Of a DNA stretch of 64,000 bases, positions 1 through 10,120 are shown piece by piece (positions within the stretch are counted from its first letter, which is position 1; each line of letters opens with the position of its first letter). The notes beneath the pieces are model-generated. The model saw only the letters and a list, made by a program, of their open reading frames with translations, was not told the origin of the DNA and ran no database searches. Where the stretch lies: positions 1 through 64,000 of the forward strand of contig JAFWMQ010000006.1 in NCBI GenBank assembly GCA_017510605.1, read 5' to 3'. Both the position numbers and the translations under genes were made by a program. The stretch comes from Clostridiales bacterium. GTDB taxonomy: Bacteria; Bacillota; Clostridia; Saccharofermentanales; Saccharofermentanaceae.

Positions 1-446
1 GATCTTGGAATACGACTGTCGCTCTGTCTTGCCTTGTTTTACGGAATGGACCATTGTTAACGAATCACCTCACACAAAGCTTAAAAACACATGGTTTAAG
101 CGGTTTCTTGGTTGAAAAGCATTTTTATTTACCATAAAAATTCTCTTCCGTCAAGAGAAAAGGGCATAGTTGCCCAAACCCATTACGACGCAGTAAAGAA
201 TTATATAGGGGATGCCAACAAATGTCAACAACTTTTTTCGTGCGTCATAAGGCAATTACGTCTGACATGCCGGATCGTGTCTTTCCGGGGGTATCTTAAC
301 AGATCCGGTACAGAATTTGGGAATAAGGTGCTTGGGTGATACAATATGAGTCATAAATATATGATTATTCTAAATATAAGTGAAGGCAGCAGATCAATTG
401 CTTCAAAACAGAAACGCTGTCCGCCAGACTTACAGGAGGCCGGATT
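1..446. other. Intergenic region before the TIR gene
   Basis: No convincing gene is visible. A 75-codon frame at 112-339 would begin with TTG, has no clear ribosome binding site and shows no recognisable motif, so I do not call it. The right part holds a promoter candidate (317-345) and the AGGAGG ribosome binding site (434-439) of the following gene. The left edge may include the tail of an upstream intergenic region. Confidence 0.5.
317..345 (+). promoter_or_regulatory. Candidate sigma-A promoter for the TIR gene
   Basis: TTGGGA at 317-322 and TACAAT at 340-345 are separated by exactly 17 bases. The predicted transcript would start near 352 and carry a leader of about 95 bases before the gene at 447. 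It was found by eye from consensus and spacing only. Confidence 0.45.
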
Positions 447-449
447 ATA
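434..449 (+). promoter_or_regulatory. Strong RBS facing a non-AUG start
   Basis: AGGAGG lies at 434-439. The in-frame codon at the ideal distance (7 bases) is ATA at 447-449; ATT at 444-446 is the other option at 4 bases. No ATG, GTG or TTG occurs in this frame between the upstream stop at 381-383 and ATG at 942, which lies beyond the TIR domain. The RBS therefore decides the start. Confidence 0.6.
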
Positions 450-2192
450 AATAAAGTACATTACAACGCATTTATAAGTTACAGACACAGCGAGCTTGAC
501 TCTGAGATCGCATCCGGAATCCACAAGCGCCTGGAAGCTTTTTCGCTGCCTAAAAATCTTCGGGATAAATTTCCCAAAGAGCAGCACAAGATAAGAAGAG
601 TTTTCCGTGATACGGAGGAACTCCCTCTTGCGGATAATCTGTCAGATCCGATCAATGAGGCCCTGCAGAATTCCGACTGGCTTATCGTCATCTGTTCTCC
701 AAGATTAAAAGAGTCTTTATGGTGTGCAAAAGAGATCGACCTTTTCTCGAAATATAAGGGAAAGGACCATATCCTTGCCGTACTTGCAGAAGGCGAGCCC
801 GCAGACAGTTTCCCGCAGGCAATATGCTTCCGTGAAAAAACGGTCACCGATGCCAACGGGAATGCACAGGTAATTAGGGAGACGGTAGAACCTCTTGCAG
901 CAGATGTCAGGGGACCTTCGAAAAAAATAAGAAAAAAGAAGATGGATGATGCCATCCTCCGTATGGCCGCTCCCATGTACGGGCTGGGTTATGACGATCT
1001 CAAGCAGCGTCACAGGGAACAGCGCATAAGAAAGATGTCCTTGATCGCTTCAATTGTGGCTGGTGTCTTTTTGATATATGCGGTCACCAGCACAGCATTG
1101 TCAATACACATAAATAATCAAAGGAAGATCATAGCAGATCAGCATCTGCAGCTTGAGGAAGATTACCGCAAGCAGCAGATCAAATTTGCCCAGTCAATGT
1201 CTTTGGTGTCCGAAGAACTCCTTCAACGGGGACTGGGTCAGGCTGCGGTATATTCGGCAAGAATGGCTATGCCGGACAGTTTGGATGACACGGAGACGCC
1301 TTATGTACCGGAATGCCAATATGCCCTGTCCAATGCGCTCGGTATTTATGAAGTGGATGTATTTTTCCCTGAAGAAATAATCGATATGCCAAGCGAAAGC
1401 TTCTGGCAGGGGCCGGGTGATTATCTGTTCCTTGAAACCTATCTTGGCGGAGCGCAGGTTATTTGTGCCGCACCCTTCAAAAGCGGATATGAGCTGATCA
1501 TAACGTCGAATTCAGCAATTTATCTTTACGATGTTGAAGATGGTGTACTAAATGATTATTCGCTCTCGTTTTTCTCGGAAGTTCCGAAGGAGCATATAGA
1601 GGCTGCAGCATTCAAGGATGATAGTCTTTATATTCTGTTTTCCAAGTCGGATTCGGTGGTCCGCTATAAATACAGATCATATGACGGATATGAATCAGCC
1701 GGCAAAGGAAGTATTGAAGAGAGAACAGCATTGCGCGGGAAAATGACAGAAATCGGCGACGAGATCAAATCAAGTGACGGAAAATATATAGCTACCCGCG
1801 GAACAGACAACAACCTCCTGATCTATTCGGCATCTGACAAAAAGCATAAGCACTGCCTTAAAAAGATATATGACAAATCTGGTATTTTCTGCTCGATGAA
1901 AAAGCTTGAAGGCACGGATTATTATCTTTTGACATATACAGGAAAGTTCGCTTATCTTCTGGACGAAGATCTGAATGTTATCGCCCGTGTCAGCAATTTC
2001 TATGATTACTCTGCAAAGAAGCGGTCGTTTATTCTGTACCATACGGAATATAACGGTCTGGAATATGAGCTTTACTATATGCCTCTTATTGAATATGAAG
2101 ATATCATTGAGCAGGCTGATGATCTTCTGGCAGGTTTTGAACCGTCAGATGAGCTTATAGAACGCTATCAGATATTTAAAGACGGCGAGTGA
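447..2192 (+). CDS. TIR-domain membrane protein with C-terminal propeller-like region
   Basis: The reading frame from 447 encodes about 581 residues. Residues 5-150 form a bacterial TIR domain: YNAFISYRH begins the first strand, LIVICSPRLKESLWCAKE is the typical SPR...S.W...E segment, and EGEPADSFP follows. Glu96 sits where the catalytic glutamate of TIR NAD+ hydrolases lies, so NADase activity is possible by family knowledge. One membrane helix at about 198-222 (SLIASIVAGVFLIYAV) and a short coiled coil at about 225-250 follow. The last 300 residues are beta-rich, without a clear motif, and may be WD40/propeller-like. The TIR domain should face the cytoplasm and the tail the outside. The start is unusual: the RBS points to ATA at 447, and starting at ATG 942 would remove the whole TIR domain. 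A substituted or misread ATG is an alternative. The gene stands alone, with its own promoter and terminator. Confidence 0.8.
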   Translation: MNKVHYNAFISYRHSELDSEIASGIHKRLEAFSLPKNLRDKFPKEQHKIRRVFRDTEELPLADNLSDPINEALQNSDWLIVICSPRLKESLWCAKEIDLFSKYKGKDHILAVLAEGEPADSFPQAICFREKTVTDANGNAQVIRETVEPLAADVRGPSKKIRKKKMDDAILRMAAPMYGLGYDDLKQRHREQRIRKMSLIASIVAGVFLIYAVTSTALSIHINNQRKIIADQHLQLEEDYRKQQIKFAQSMSLVSEELLQRGLGQAAVYSARMAMPDSLDDTETPYVPECQYALSNALGIYEVDVFFPEEIIDMPSESFWQGPGDYLFLETYLGGAQVICAAPFKSGYELIITSNSAIYLYDVEDGVLNDYSLSFFSEVPKEHIEAAAFKDDSLYILFSKSDSVVRYKYRSYDGYESAGKGSIEERTALRGKMTEIGDEIKSSDGKYIATRGTDNNLLIYSASDKKHKHCLKKIYDKSGIFCSMKKLEGTDYYLLTYTGKFAYLLDEDLNVIARVSNFYDYSAKKRSFILYHTEYNGLEYELYYMPLIEYEDIIEQADDLLAGFEPSDELIERYQIFKDGE

Positions 2193-2220
2193 TCCATCAA
2201 TCCGCTTTATCAGATAAGTA

Positions 2221-2253
2221 ACAGGGCTATCTCATTTTTTGAGACAGCCCTGT
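2221..2253 (+). terminator. Rho-independent terminator of the TIR gene
   Basis: A 14-bp stem (2221-2234 with 2240-2253, one A-C mismatch) closes a TTTTT loop and is followed by TTTAATTAGTTT on the plus strand. It lies between convergent genes and may also stop pyrG transcripts coming from the right. Confidence 0.8.
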
Positions 2254-2262
2254 TTAATTAGT

Positions 2263-3864
<1,602 letters not shown>

Positions 3865-3908
3865 TCATCATCTCTTTTCTTAATATATTAAAAACTCTAA
3901 ACATAATT

Positions 3909-3950
3909 CTAAGTAATCCCCAGAGCTCGAAAGCTCCGGGGGTTACTTAG
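3909..3950 (-). terminator. Terminator after glnN
   Basis: Two 19-base arms (3909-3927 and 3932-3950) pair with one mismatch and one G-U around a CGAA tetraloop. Read on the minus strand, it follows the glnN stop codon and precedes a T-rich stretch (GAATTATGTTTAGAGTTTTT). Confidence 0.85.
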
Positions 3951-3972
3951 TTGGGTGGAATATGAGGATCTG

Positions 3973-6075
3973 TTATTTTACGCTGAAGAGCAGGTCACCA
4001 TATGAAGGAAGCGGCCAGCATTCCTTGGAGACATATGTCTCGGCTTCATCGGCAGCCTTACGGATAACATCCATCACAGGGATGACATTATCCTTGATCG
4101 AGCAGCTCTCTGCGATGATATCGCTTTCGCTGCTTGCCTCACCGATAACCTTCTCAAGATCGATAGCTCCGGCATAGACCTTGTCTGCAAGATCTGAGAG
4201 CTTTGTGATGATGTCGTTTTCATAAACACATGCAACAGAAGGAGAAACTGCTTTCTTGGCAGCGACTGCTCCGGAGAGCTTGTTCTCATAGCACTCGATC
4301 GCAGGAAGTATCATGCGTCTGCTCATCTCAAGCATTGTGTTGGCTTCGATAAGAACCTGCTTGCTGTAATTGTCGAGCATGATCTCTACTCTGGACTTGA
4401 GCTCTGCCTCAGTGAAGACCTTGTGTGATGTAAGCATCTTTACGTTCTTCTCATCGAGCAGGTGAGGCATACAGTCAGGTGTTGTCTTATAGTTGGACAA
4501 ACCTCTTACCTCTGTTGCTTCCTTGACCCATGCATCATCATAACCGTTACCGTTGAAGAGGATCCTCTTGTGATCCTTGATGGTCTTCTTGATCATGTCA
4601 TGCAATGCTATCTCGAAATCATCCGCGCCTTCAAGTCTGTCGGCATAGATCTTCAAAGACTCTGCAACAGCAGCATTGAGCATCATGTTAGCGCAAGCGA
4701 TGCTGTTAGAAGAACCGAGGCTTCTGAACTCGAACTTGTTGCCTGTGAAAGCAAACGGTGAAGTTCGGTTACGGTCTGTGGTATCACGGGCAAAGCGGGG
4801 AAGTACATCAACGCCGAGCTTCATGATCTTCTTCTCGGAACCTTCATAAGGTGTGTCATTTTCGATGGCGTCGAGGATAGCGGAGAGCTCATCGCCAAGG
4901 AAGATTGAGATGATTGCCGGAGGTGCCTCGTTAGCGCCCAATCTGTGATCGTTACCTGCAGTAGCTACCGCGAGTCTTAAAAGATCCTGGTAATCGTCGA
5001 CTGCCTTGATTACTGCGCAAAGGAAGAGCAGGAACTGGGCATTCTCATAAGGTGTAGCGCCGGGTGAGAGGAGGTTGATGCCTGTATCCGTCGACATTGA
5101 CCAGTTATTGTGCTTACCTGATCCGTTAACGCCTGCGAACGGCTTCTCATGTAAGAGACATACCAATCCGTGACGTGAAGCAACCTTTTGCATGATCTCC
5201 ATCATGAGCTGGTTCTGGTCTGTAGCGATATTCGTTGAAGAATAGATCGGAGCGAGCTCGTGCTGTGCGGGAGCAACTTCGTTATGTTCAGTCTTGGCAA
5301 GGATACCGAGCTTCCAGAGTTCCTGGTTAAGATCGTTCATGAATTCCTGAACCTTGGGCTTGATAACGCCAAAGTAATGGTCATCCATCTCTTGTCCCTT
5401 AGGAGCCTTGGCGCCGAAAAGTGTTCTTCCGGTGTACTTGATATCAGGACGCTTGTCATACATTTCCTTGGTAATGAGGAAGTACTCCTGCTCAGGACCT
5501 ACTGAAGTATGAACGTACTTGGCATCTTCATTTCCGAAAAGCTTCAGGATACGGAGAGCTTGCTTGTTCAAAGCTTCCATGGATCTCAATAAAGGTGTCT
5601 TCTTATCAAGTGCCTCGCCTGTGTATGAGCAGAAAGCTGTCGGGATGCAGAGTGTCTTATCCTTGATAAATGCATAAGATGTAGGATCCCACGCAGTATA
5701 TCCTCTTGCCTCGAAAGTAGCTCTGATTCCGCCTGTCGGGAATGACGAAGCGTCAGGCTCGCCCTGGATGAGTTCTTTACCGGAGAATTCCATTATGACT
5801 CCGCCGTCAGGAGAAGGCTCGATGAATGAATCGTGCTTCTCAGCTGTTACGCCTGTCAAAGGCTGGAACCAGTGTGTAAAGTGTGTTGCGCCCTTGGAAA
5901 GTGCCCAGTCACGCATAGCTGCTGCTACCTGATCCGCAACTTTTGTCTCAAGCTTGGCACCCTCATCAATGGTTTTTCTGAGTGATTGATAAACATCCTC
6001 GGATAAAACCGCTCTCATGTTTCTGTCGTCAAATACGTTTTCACCGAACATTTCCGGTACAGATCTCATTTCCAT
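3973..6075 (-). CDS. glnN: Glutamine synthetase type III
   Basis: The enzyme makes glutamine from glutamate, ammonia and ATP. At 700 residues it matches the type III family (about 700, against about 450 for type I). The N-terminus has [10 protein letters not shown] and KHDSFIEP, and the central region has [19 protein letters not shown] and [15 protein letters not shown], which carry metal and ATP ligands in this family. The ATG at 6075 has an AGGAGG RBS nine bases upstream. It lies 34 bases downstream of the amt-PII gene with no terminator between them, so both are probably cotranscribed, coupling ammonium entry to its assimilation. A strong terminator follows. Type III enzymes are typical of anaerobes such as Bacteroides and clostridia. 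Confidence 0.96.
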   Translation of the reverse strand: MEMRSVPEMFGENVFDDRNMRAVLSEDVYQSLRKTIDEGAKLETKVADQVAAAMRDWALSKGATHFTHWFQPLTGVTAEKHDSFIEPSPDGGVIMEFSGKELIQGEPDASSFPTGGIRATFEARGYTAWDPTSYAFIKDKTLCIPTAFCSYTGEALDKKTPLLRSMEALNKQALRILKLFGNEDAKYVHTSVGPEQEYFLITKEMYDKRPDIKYTGRTLFGAKAPKGQEMDDHYFGVIKPKVQEFMNDLNQELWKLGILAKTEHNEVAPAQHELAPIYSSTNIATDQNQLMMEIMQKVASRHGLVCLLHEKPFAGVNGSGKHNNWSMSTDTGINLLSPGATPYENAQFLLFLCAVIKAVDDYQDLLRLAVATAGNDHRLGANEAPPAIISIFLGDELSAILDAIENDTPYEGSEKKIMKLGVDVLPRFARDTTDRNRTSPFAFTGNKFEFRSLGSSNSIACANMMLNAAVAESLKIYADRLEGADDFEIALHDMIKKTIKDHKRILFNGNGYDDAWVKEATEVRGLSNYKTTPDCMPHLLDEKNVKMLTSHKVFTEAELKSRVEIMLDNYSKQVLIEANTMLEMSRRMILPAIECYENKLSGAVAAKKAVSPSVACVYENDIITKLSDLADKVYAGAIDLEKVIGEASSESDIIAESCSIKDNVIPVMDVIRKAADEAETYVSKECWPLPSYGDLLFSVK

Positions 6076-6109
6076 AATTTTATTCCTCCTAAAATTTAAT
6101 AACTGTTTG

Positions 6110-7879
6110 TTACTCTACGTCCTGCAGTGCAGCGTAGTCTTCTTCACCGGTACGGATCTTTACGACCTTGCCTACGTTGTAAACGAAGATCTTACCGTCA
6201 CCGATATGTCCTGTATAAAGAACTTCCTTAGCCTTCTCGATTACCTTATCTACAGGGATCTTGGATACGACGACTTCAACCTTGATCTTAGGAAGGAGCG
6301 TAGCGTCGACCTCGACACCTCTGTACTTCTCGCCTGCACCCTTCTGGATGCCGCAACCCATGACCTGGGTAACTGTCATACCGGTTACACCGAGATCGTT
6401 CATGGCCTTTCTCAATTTGTCGTAACGTGAGAGCTTGGCAATGATTACTACCTTATGCATTCCGGTATCGATCTCAGGTGCGACAGCAACCTTGATCGCT
6501 GCGTTCTTCTGAGCCTCAGAAGCTTCGGAATATTCGGGTGTGCCAAGATCGGTATTCTCGTTTTCTTCCATCATTGCGCCTGAAACGTCCATGAGTGAGA
6601 AACCGGAGTATGCGCTTGCGAGACCATGTTCTGTAACGTCAAGACCTGTAAGCTCTTCTTCCTCGGAAGCTCTGAGACCGAATATGGCCTTGATGATGAA
6701 GAATGTGATCGTAATAGTAACTGCTGTCCAGGCTGCCGTAGCACCCATGCCTAAAAGCTGGATTCCGAGGAGCTTTACGCCGCCGCCATAGAACAGACCT
6801 GTCATTGTATTGCCTGCTGCATCTGCGATTGAATAAGCAGGAGCTGTATCTGTTGCAAAGAGGCCTACAGCGATCGTACCCCAGATACCGTTGAACATAT
6901 GAACTGCAACTGCACCGACAGGGTCATCAACTCTGATTACATTATCAAGGAACCATACGCCGAATACTACGAGTACGCCGGAGACAGCACCGATGATCGT
7001 TGCACCGAGAGCGTCTGTTACGTCACAAGGAGCTGTGATTGCAACGAGGCCTGCGAGAGAAGCGTTTAAGCACATTGAAACGTCGGGCTTACCATACTTG
7101 ATCCATGTGAAAATCATGCAGACTACTGTAGCGATCGCAGGAGCGATTGTTGTTGTTACGAATACTGAACCGAGCTGTGCCATGTCTGTGCAGGCAGCGC
7201 CATTGAATCCGTACCAGCCGAGCCAGAGGATGAATACACCAAGAGCACCCATGGGGATGTTGTGGCCGGGGAATGCGTTAACTTTAGTGATCTTACCCTT
7301 CTTGTCTTTTACGAACTTACCGATACGGGGTCCCAAGATGGCAGCACCGATCAATGCAGAGATACCACCTACCATGTGGATACAGTTCGAACCTGCGAAA
7401 TCGTGGAATCCCATCTGTGCGAGCCAGCCGCCGCCCCATGTCCAGTGAGCTTCGATAGGATAGATGACTGCCGAGATAACTGCGGAATAAACGCAGTAAG
7501 ACAGGAATCTTGTTCTCTCTGCCATTGCACCTGAAACGATGGTAGCTGTCGTGGCACAGAATACGAGATTAAATACGAAGTTAGACCAGTCAAAACTTGC
7601 GTAATTCGTGATGATATCGATATTAGGCCTGCCCATGAATCCCAAAAGCATATCTTCGCCAAGGAAAAGGCCAAAACCTATTGCTATAAATACAACTGTA
7701 CCGATGCAGAAATCCATCAGGTTCTTCATGATGATGTTGCCGGCATTCTTTGCTCTTGCAAAGCCGCACTCGACCATCGCGAATCCTGCCTGCATCCAGA
7801 AGACCAGTGCCGCGCCGATCAGGAACCAGACGCCAAAGACCTTCTCGTCAATCAAGCTGCTGATTAAATTAGTGTCCAT
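6110..7879 (-). CDS. amt: Ammonium transporter fused to a PII regulatory domain
   Basis: Residues 1 to about 430 form an Amt/Rh channel with about 11 membrane helices; recognisable segments are [39 protein letters not shown] and [11 protein letters not shown]. After a linker of about 35 residues, the last 120 residues are a complete PII (GlnB/GlnK) domain: a T-loop with [15 protein letters not shown], including the tyrosine that is uridylylated in some PII proteins, and the C-terminal signature [14 protein letters not shown] domains sense 2-oxoglutarate and ATP/ADP, and free GlnK plugs AmtB, so the fusion probably gates its own channel. I chose ATG 7879 (589 residues) because GGAGGAG precedes it; the longer open frame to 8041 reads through the leader. 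It shares an upstream block with gltB. Confidence 0.95.
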   Translation of the reverse strand: MDTNLISSLIDEKVFGVWFLIGAALVFWMQAGFAMVECGFARAKNAGNIIMKNLMDFCIGTVVFIAIGFGLFLGEDMLLGFMGRPNIDIITNYASFDWSNFVFNLVFCATTATIVSGAMAERTRFLSYCVYSAVISAVIYPIEAHWTWGGGWLAQMGFHDFAGSNCIHMVGGISALIGAAILGPRIGKFVKDKKGKITKVNAFPGHNIPMGALGVFILWLGWYGFNGAACTDMAQLGSVFVTTTIAPAIATVVCMIFTWIKYGKPDVSMCLNASLAGLVAITAPCDVTDALGATIIGAVSGVLVVFGVWFLDNVIRVDDPVGAVAVHMFNGIWGTIAVGLFATDTAPAYSIADAAGNTMTGLFYGGGVKLLGIQLLGMGATAAWTAVTITITFFIIKAIFGLRASEEEELTGLDVTEHGLASAYSGFSLMDVSGAMMEENENTDLGTPEYSEASEAQKNAAIKVAVAPEIDTGMHKVVIIAKLSRYDKLRKAMNDLGVTGMTVTQVMGCGIQKGAGEKYRGVEVDATLLPKIKVEVVVSKIPVDKVIEKAKEVLYTGHIGDGKIFVYNVGKVVKIRTGEEDYAALQDVE

Positions 7880-7904
7880 AAACTCTCCTCCTTCAAAACA
7901 TTTC

Positions 7905-7997
7905 CAAAAGGTATTGTTTTTATCAATCAATGCTTTTTGGATATAATTTTTGATTTCATGTGCAATTGTATTCCTAACTCCGAAACAAATAAAATAC
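7905..7997 (-). promoter_or_regulatory. Conserved upstream block A (amt-PII), shared with gltB
   Basis: A 46-bp stretch at 7952-7997 aligns without gaps to 14774-14819 upstream of gltB, with about 37 identical positions by hand count. The end farthest from the gene reads CCGAAACAAATAAAATAC here and CCGAAATAAATAAAATAC there. Similarity continues toward the gene through GAAATC, GCATTGA and AATAC blocks with about one gap. The block ends 73 bases before the amt start codon. It could be a promoter with an operator or a leader RNA; no classical -35/-10 pair is clear. Confidence 0.65.
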
Positions 7998-8101
7998 GAA
8001 TAGTTTAAGCATAATGATACCTTTTGAATATGATTTGACATTTACCCGAAATCCCAAAAACCTAAACCCCCACTGTTTTAAGCATTTGCAGGCAAACAAA
8101 T

Positions 8102-8126
8102 GGCCCCGGAACGTCCGGAGCCTTTT
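8102..8126. terminator. Hairpin with T-run, possible terminator
   Basis: GGCCCCGGA at 8102-8110 pairs with TCCGGAGCC at 8114-8122 (one mismatch) and is followed by TTTT on the plus strand. On the minus strand it is followed by ATTTGTTTG. It lies between the small gene at 8360 and the amt upstream block and may insulate the two. Confidence 0.45.
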
Positions 8127-8242
8127 ACATAAATCAAATAAACTTAAGCAAAAACACGTGTTTTGCAGTCAAAAAACGATAACAAATAGTTCTTAAAATG
8201 GTTCTCTTCGAAGCGCAAACTTACAACAATGTACTGTGAACA

Positions 8243-8277
8243 AAAAAGAACGGCGATTGGATCAAACTCCAGTCGCC
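8243..8277 (-). terminator. Terminator downstream of the small gene at 8360
   Basis: A 10-bp stem (8252-8261 with 8268-8277, one G-U) closes a 6-base loop and, read on the minus strand, is followed by GTTCTTTTTTG. It supports the idea that the small frame at 8321-8557 lies on a real transcript. Confidence 0.7.
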
Positions 8278-8359
8278 ATATTTCAATTAAGTATCAGATT
8301 ATCGCTCAATAAATGCCATATTAACTGTAGAGAGGTCTCATATATCCATTTTCCAAAAG

Positions 8360-8557
8360 TCAAACCAGGTCATTCTGGAATCTTGACAGGTGCTCATATG
8401 GAAGGATCAATCTTCCTCTATATAATCCGCAGCCGTCATTGATCAAAGTATTATCAATAGCACCGAACATGTTAACATCTACTTTGCTTAAATCTAACTT
8501 CTGAAGCATTATTCCGCGTTCATATGCGTTATCAAAGAAAGAGTTAAGGGATATCAT
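8360..8557 (-). CDS. Small hypothetical protein, possibly ending at a premature TGA
   Basis: A 65-codon frame begins at ATG 8557 with a CGGAG RBS about 8 bases upstream. I recognise no family. It lies between the gltD terminator and its own T-run terminator (8243-8277), in the same direction as gltBD, so it may be expressed by read-through or from an unseen promoter. The stop is a TGA at 8360-8362; the frame stays open for 12 more codons (LLENGYMRPLYS) to TAA at 8321-8323. A single change from TGG to TGA would explain this, giving an original protein of about 78 residues. It could equally be a non-coding stretch, as there is no homology evidence. Confidence 0.35.
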   Translation of the reverse strand: MISLNSFFDNAYERGIMLQKLDLSKVDVNMFGAIDNTLINDGCGLYRGRLILPYEHLSRFQNDLV

Positions 8558-8586
8558 GTGAATTACTCCGTGATTGTTTCATACAA

Positions 8587-8619
8587 AACCCCCAAAGTCT
8601 TTGTCCAACTTTGGGGGTT
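8587..8619 (-). terminator. Terminator after gltD
   Basis: A perfect 12-bp stem (AACCCCCAAAGT at 8587-8598 with 8608-8619) closes a 9-base loop and, on the minus strand, runs into TTTTGTAT. It ends the gltB-gltD transcript. Confidence 0.85.
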
Positions 8620-8637
8620 CACTTCACTTTGCCCATT

Positions 8638-10104
8638 TTATATCAACGGGGTGTACCCCATTAAATACTTATCAATTGCTGCCGCGCAGTGCCTTCCTTC
8701 CGTGATGGCCCACACAACAAGCGATTGACCTCTGTGCATGTCTCCTGCCGTAAATACCTTGGGAATGGATGTCTGGTATTGTTCAGGTTCTGTCTTTACT
8801 GTTCCTCTTTGCGTCAGCTCCACTTTGCTTTCTTTCGCAATGTAGTCCTCTGCTCCGACAAAGCCTGCGGCGATTATCAGAAGATCACACTTCAATGTTT
8901 GCTCAGATCCTTCTACCTCAACAAGGTTCCTTCCCTCGAACCTGACCTTTACGGTCTTTATCTGAGTCAGCTTTCCCTTTTGCATCACGAGTTCTTTTAC
9001 TGTTGTCTCATAGATCCTCGGATCGGATCCGAATACTTTTATGGCCTCGAGCTGACCATAATCTGTCTTCTCAACCTTCGGCCACTCCGGCCACGGGTTG
9101 CCGGGTTGTCGCTCCTTCGGCGGCCTTGCCATCATCTCCAGCTGGATAATGGATCTGCAACCCTGTCTGATGCATGTACCGACACAATCATTTCCCGTAT
9201 CACCGCCTCCGACAACTACTACGTTCCTGTCCTTGGCACTTATCGTCCACTTGCCCTTTTTGCCTGCCAGCAGATCCTTGGTAGCGGACTTAAGGAAATC
9301 TACCGCAAGGTGCATATCCTTACATACGTCAGCACCCTTTGCATTGATCGTTCTGGCCTTTTTGGAGCCGCAGCAAAGCGAAACTGCATCGAACTCATTT
9401 ACTATCTTGTCGAAAGAAGCGCCGTTTCCGACATCAACACCGGTCTTGAAGATCACTCCTTCCGCTTCCATAAGCTTTCTTCTTCTTTCGATTACGCTCT
9501 TGTCGAGCTTCATGTTCGGAATACCGTACATCAGGAGTCCGCCGATCTGGTCTTCACGCTCGAAAACAGTTACTTCGTGTCCTCTGTGGTTGAGCTGGTC
9601 TGCAACTGCAAGACCTGCAGGGCCTGCTCCGATAACCGCAACCTTCTTACCTGATCTGGTCTTGGGGATCCTGGGCTTCATGTATCCCATCTCAAAACCT
9701 TTCTCGATAAGGAACAGTTCGTTATCGTGGATCGTAACCGCTCCCGAATTTATTCCGTTGATGCATGCCTTCTCACACAGCGCGGGGCATACCCTTCCCG
9801 TGAACTCCGGGAAATTACTTGTCTTCAAAAGTCTTGCAAGCGCATGCTCGTAATGACCTTTGTAGATCTCGTCATTCCACTCCGGGATGACGTTGTGCAG
9901 CGGACAGCCCGTTACCATTCCCTTGAGACATATAGCCGACTGGCACATAGGAACGCCGCAGTCCATGCATCTTGCTGCCTGGCAGCGTCTCTCTTCTTCA
10001 TTCAAATGATCGTGGAATTCCTCAAAGCCTGTGATCCTTGCTTCTTCAGCTACCCATGAATCTTCATGCCTGTCGTATTCCAAAAAACCTGTTGCTTTAC
10101 CCAT
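8638..10104 (-). CDS. gltD: Glutamate synthase (NADPH) small subunit
   Basis: This 488-residue flavoprotein passes electrons from NAD(P)H to the large subunit GltB for glutamate formation from glutamine and 2-oxoglutarate. The N-terminal part has the cysteine clusters for two 4Fe-4S centres (CQAARCMDCGVPMCQ, later CPALCEKAC). The FAD site is VAVIGAGPAGLAVADQL, and the NADPH site is VVVVGGGDTGNDCVG. ATG 10104 is chosen because GGGAGGATCTT lies directly upstream and the product begins MGKATGFLEY as in the family; the longer frame to 10179 overlaps gltB. It starts 16 bases after the gltB stop, so the two form an operon closed by the terminator at 8587-8619. Confidence 0.96.
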   Translation of the reverse strand: MGKATGFLEYDRHEDSWVAEEARITGFEEFHDHLNEEERRCQAARCMDCGVPMCQSAICLKGMVTGCPLHNVIPEWNDEIYKGHYEHALARLLKTSNFPEFTGRVCPALCEKACINGINSGAVTIHDNELFLIEKGFEMGYMKPRIPKTRSGKKVAVIGAGPAGLAVADQLNHRGHEVTVFEREDQIGGLLMYGIPNMKLDKSVIERRRKLMEAEGVIFKTGVDVGNGASFDKIVNEFDAVSLCCGSKKARTINAKGADVCKDMHLAVDFLKSATKDLLAGKKGKWTISAKDRNVVVVGGGDTGNDCVGTCIRQGCRSIIQLEMMARPPKERQPGNPWPEWPKVEKTDYGQLEAIKVFGSDPRIYETTVKELVMQKGKLTQIKTVKVRFEGRNLVEVEGSEQTLKCDLLIIAAGFVGAEDYIAKESKVELTQRGTVKTEPEQYQTSIPKVFTAGDMHRGQSLVVWAITEGRHCAAAIDKYLMGYTPLI

Positions 10105-10120
10105 AAGATCCTCCCGAATA

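Noticed and set aside
112-339. 75-codon plus-strand frame
   Set aside because: It starts with TTG, has no convincing RBS and no recognisable motif; it lies in the upstream region of the TIR gene.
7952-7997. Sigma-54 promoter in the amt block
   Set aside because: The GG and GC dinucleotides are 9 bases apart, not 10, and the gltB copy lacks the GC.
7880-8041. 54-codon N-terminal extension of the amt-PII gene
   Set aside because: It covers the conserved upstream block and lacks an RBS; the ATG at 7879 has a strong GGAGGAG.
8360-8362. Selenocysteine codon in the small gene
   Set aside because: No SECIS-like stem loop is evident just after the TGA and the protein shows no redox motif; nonsense mutation or true stop is simpler.
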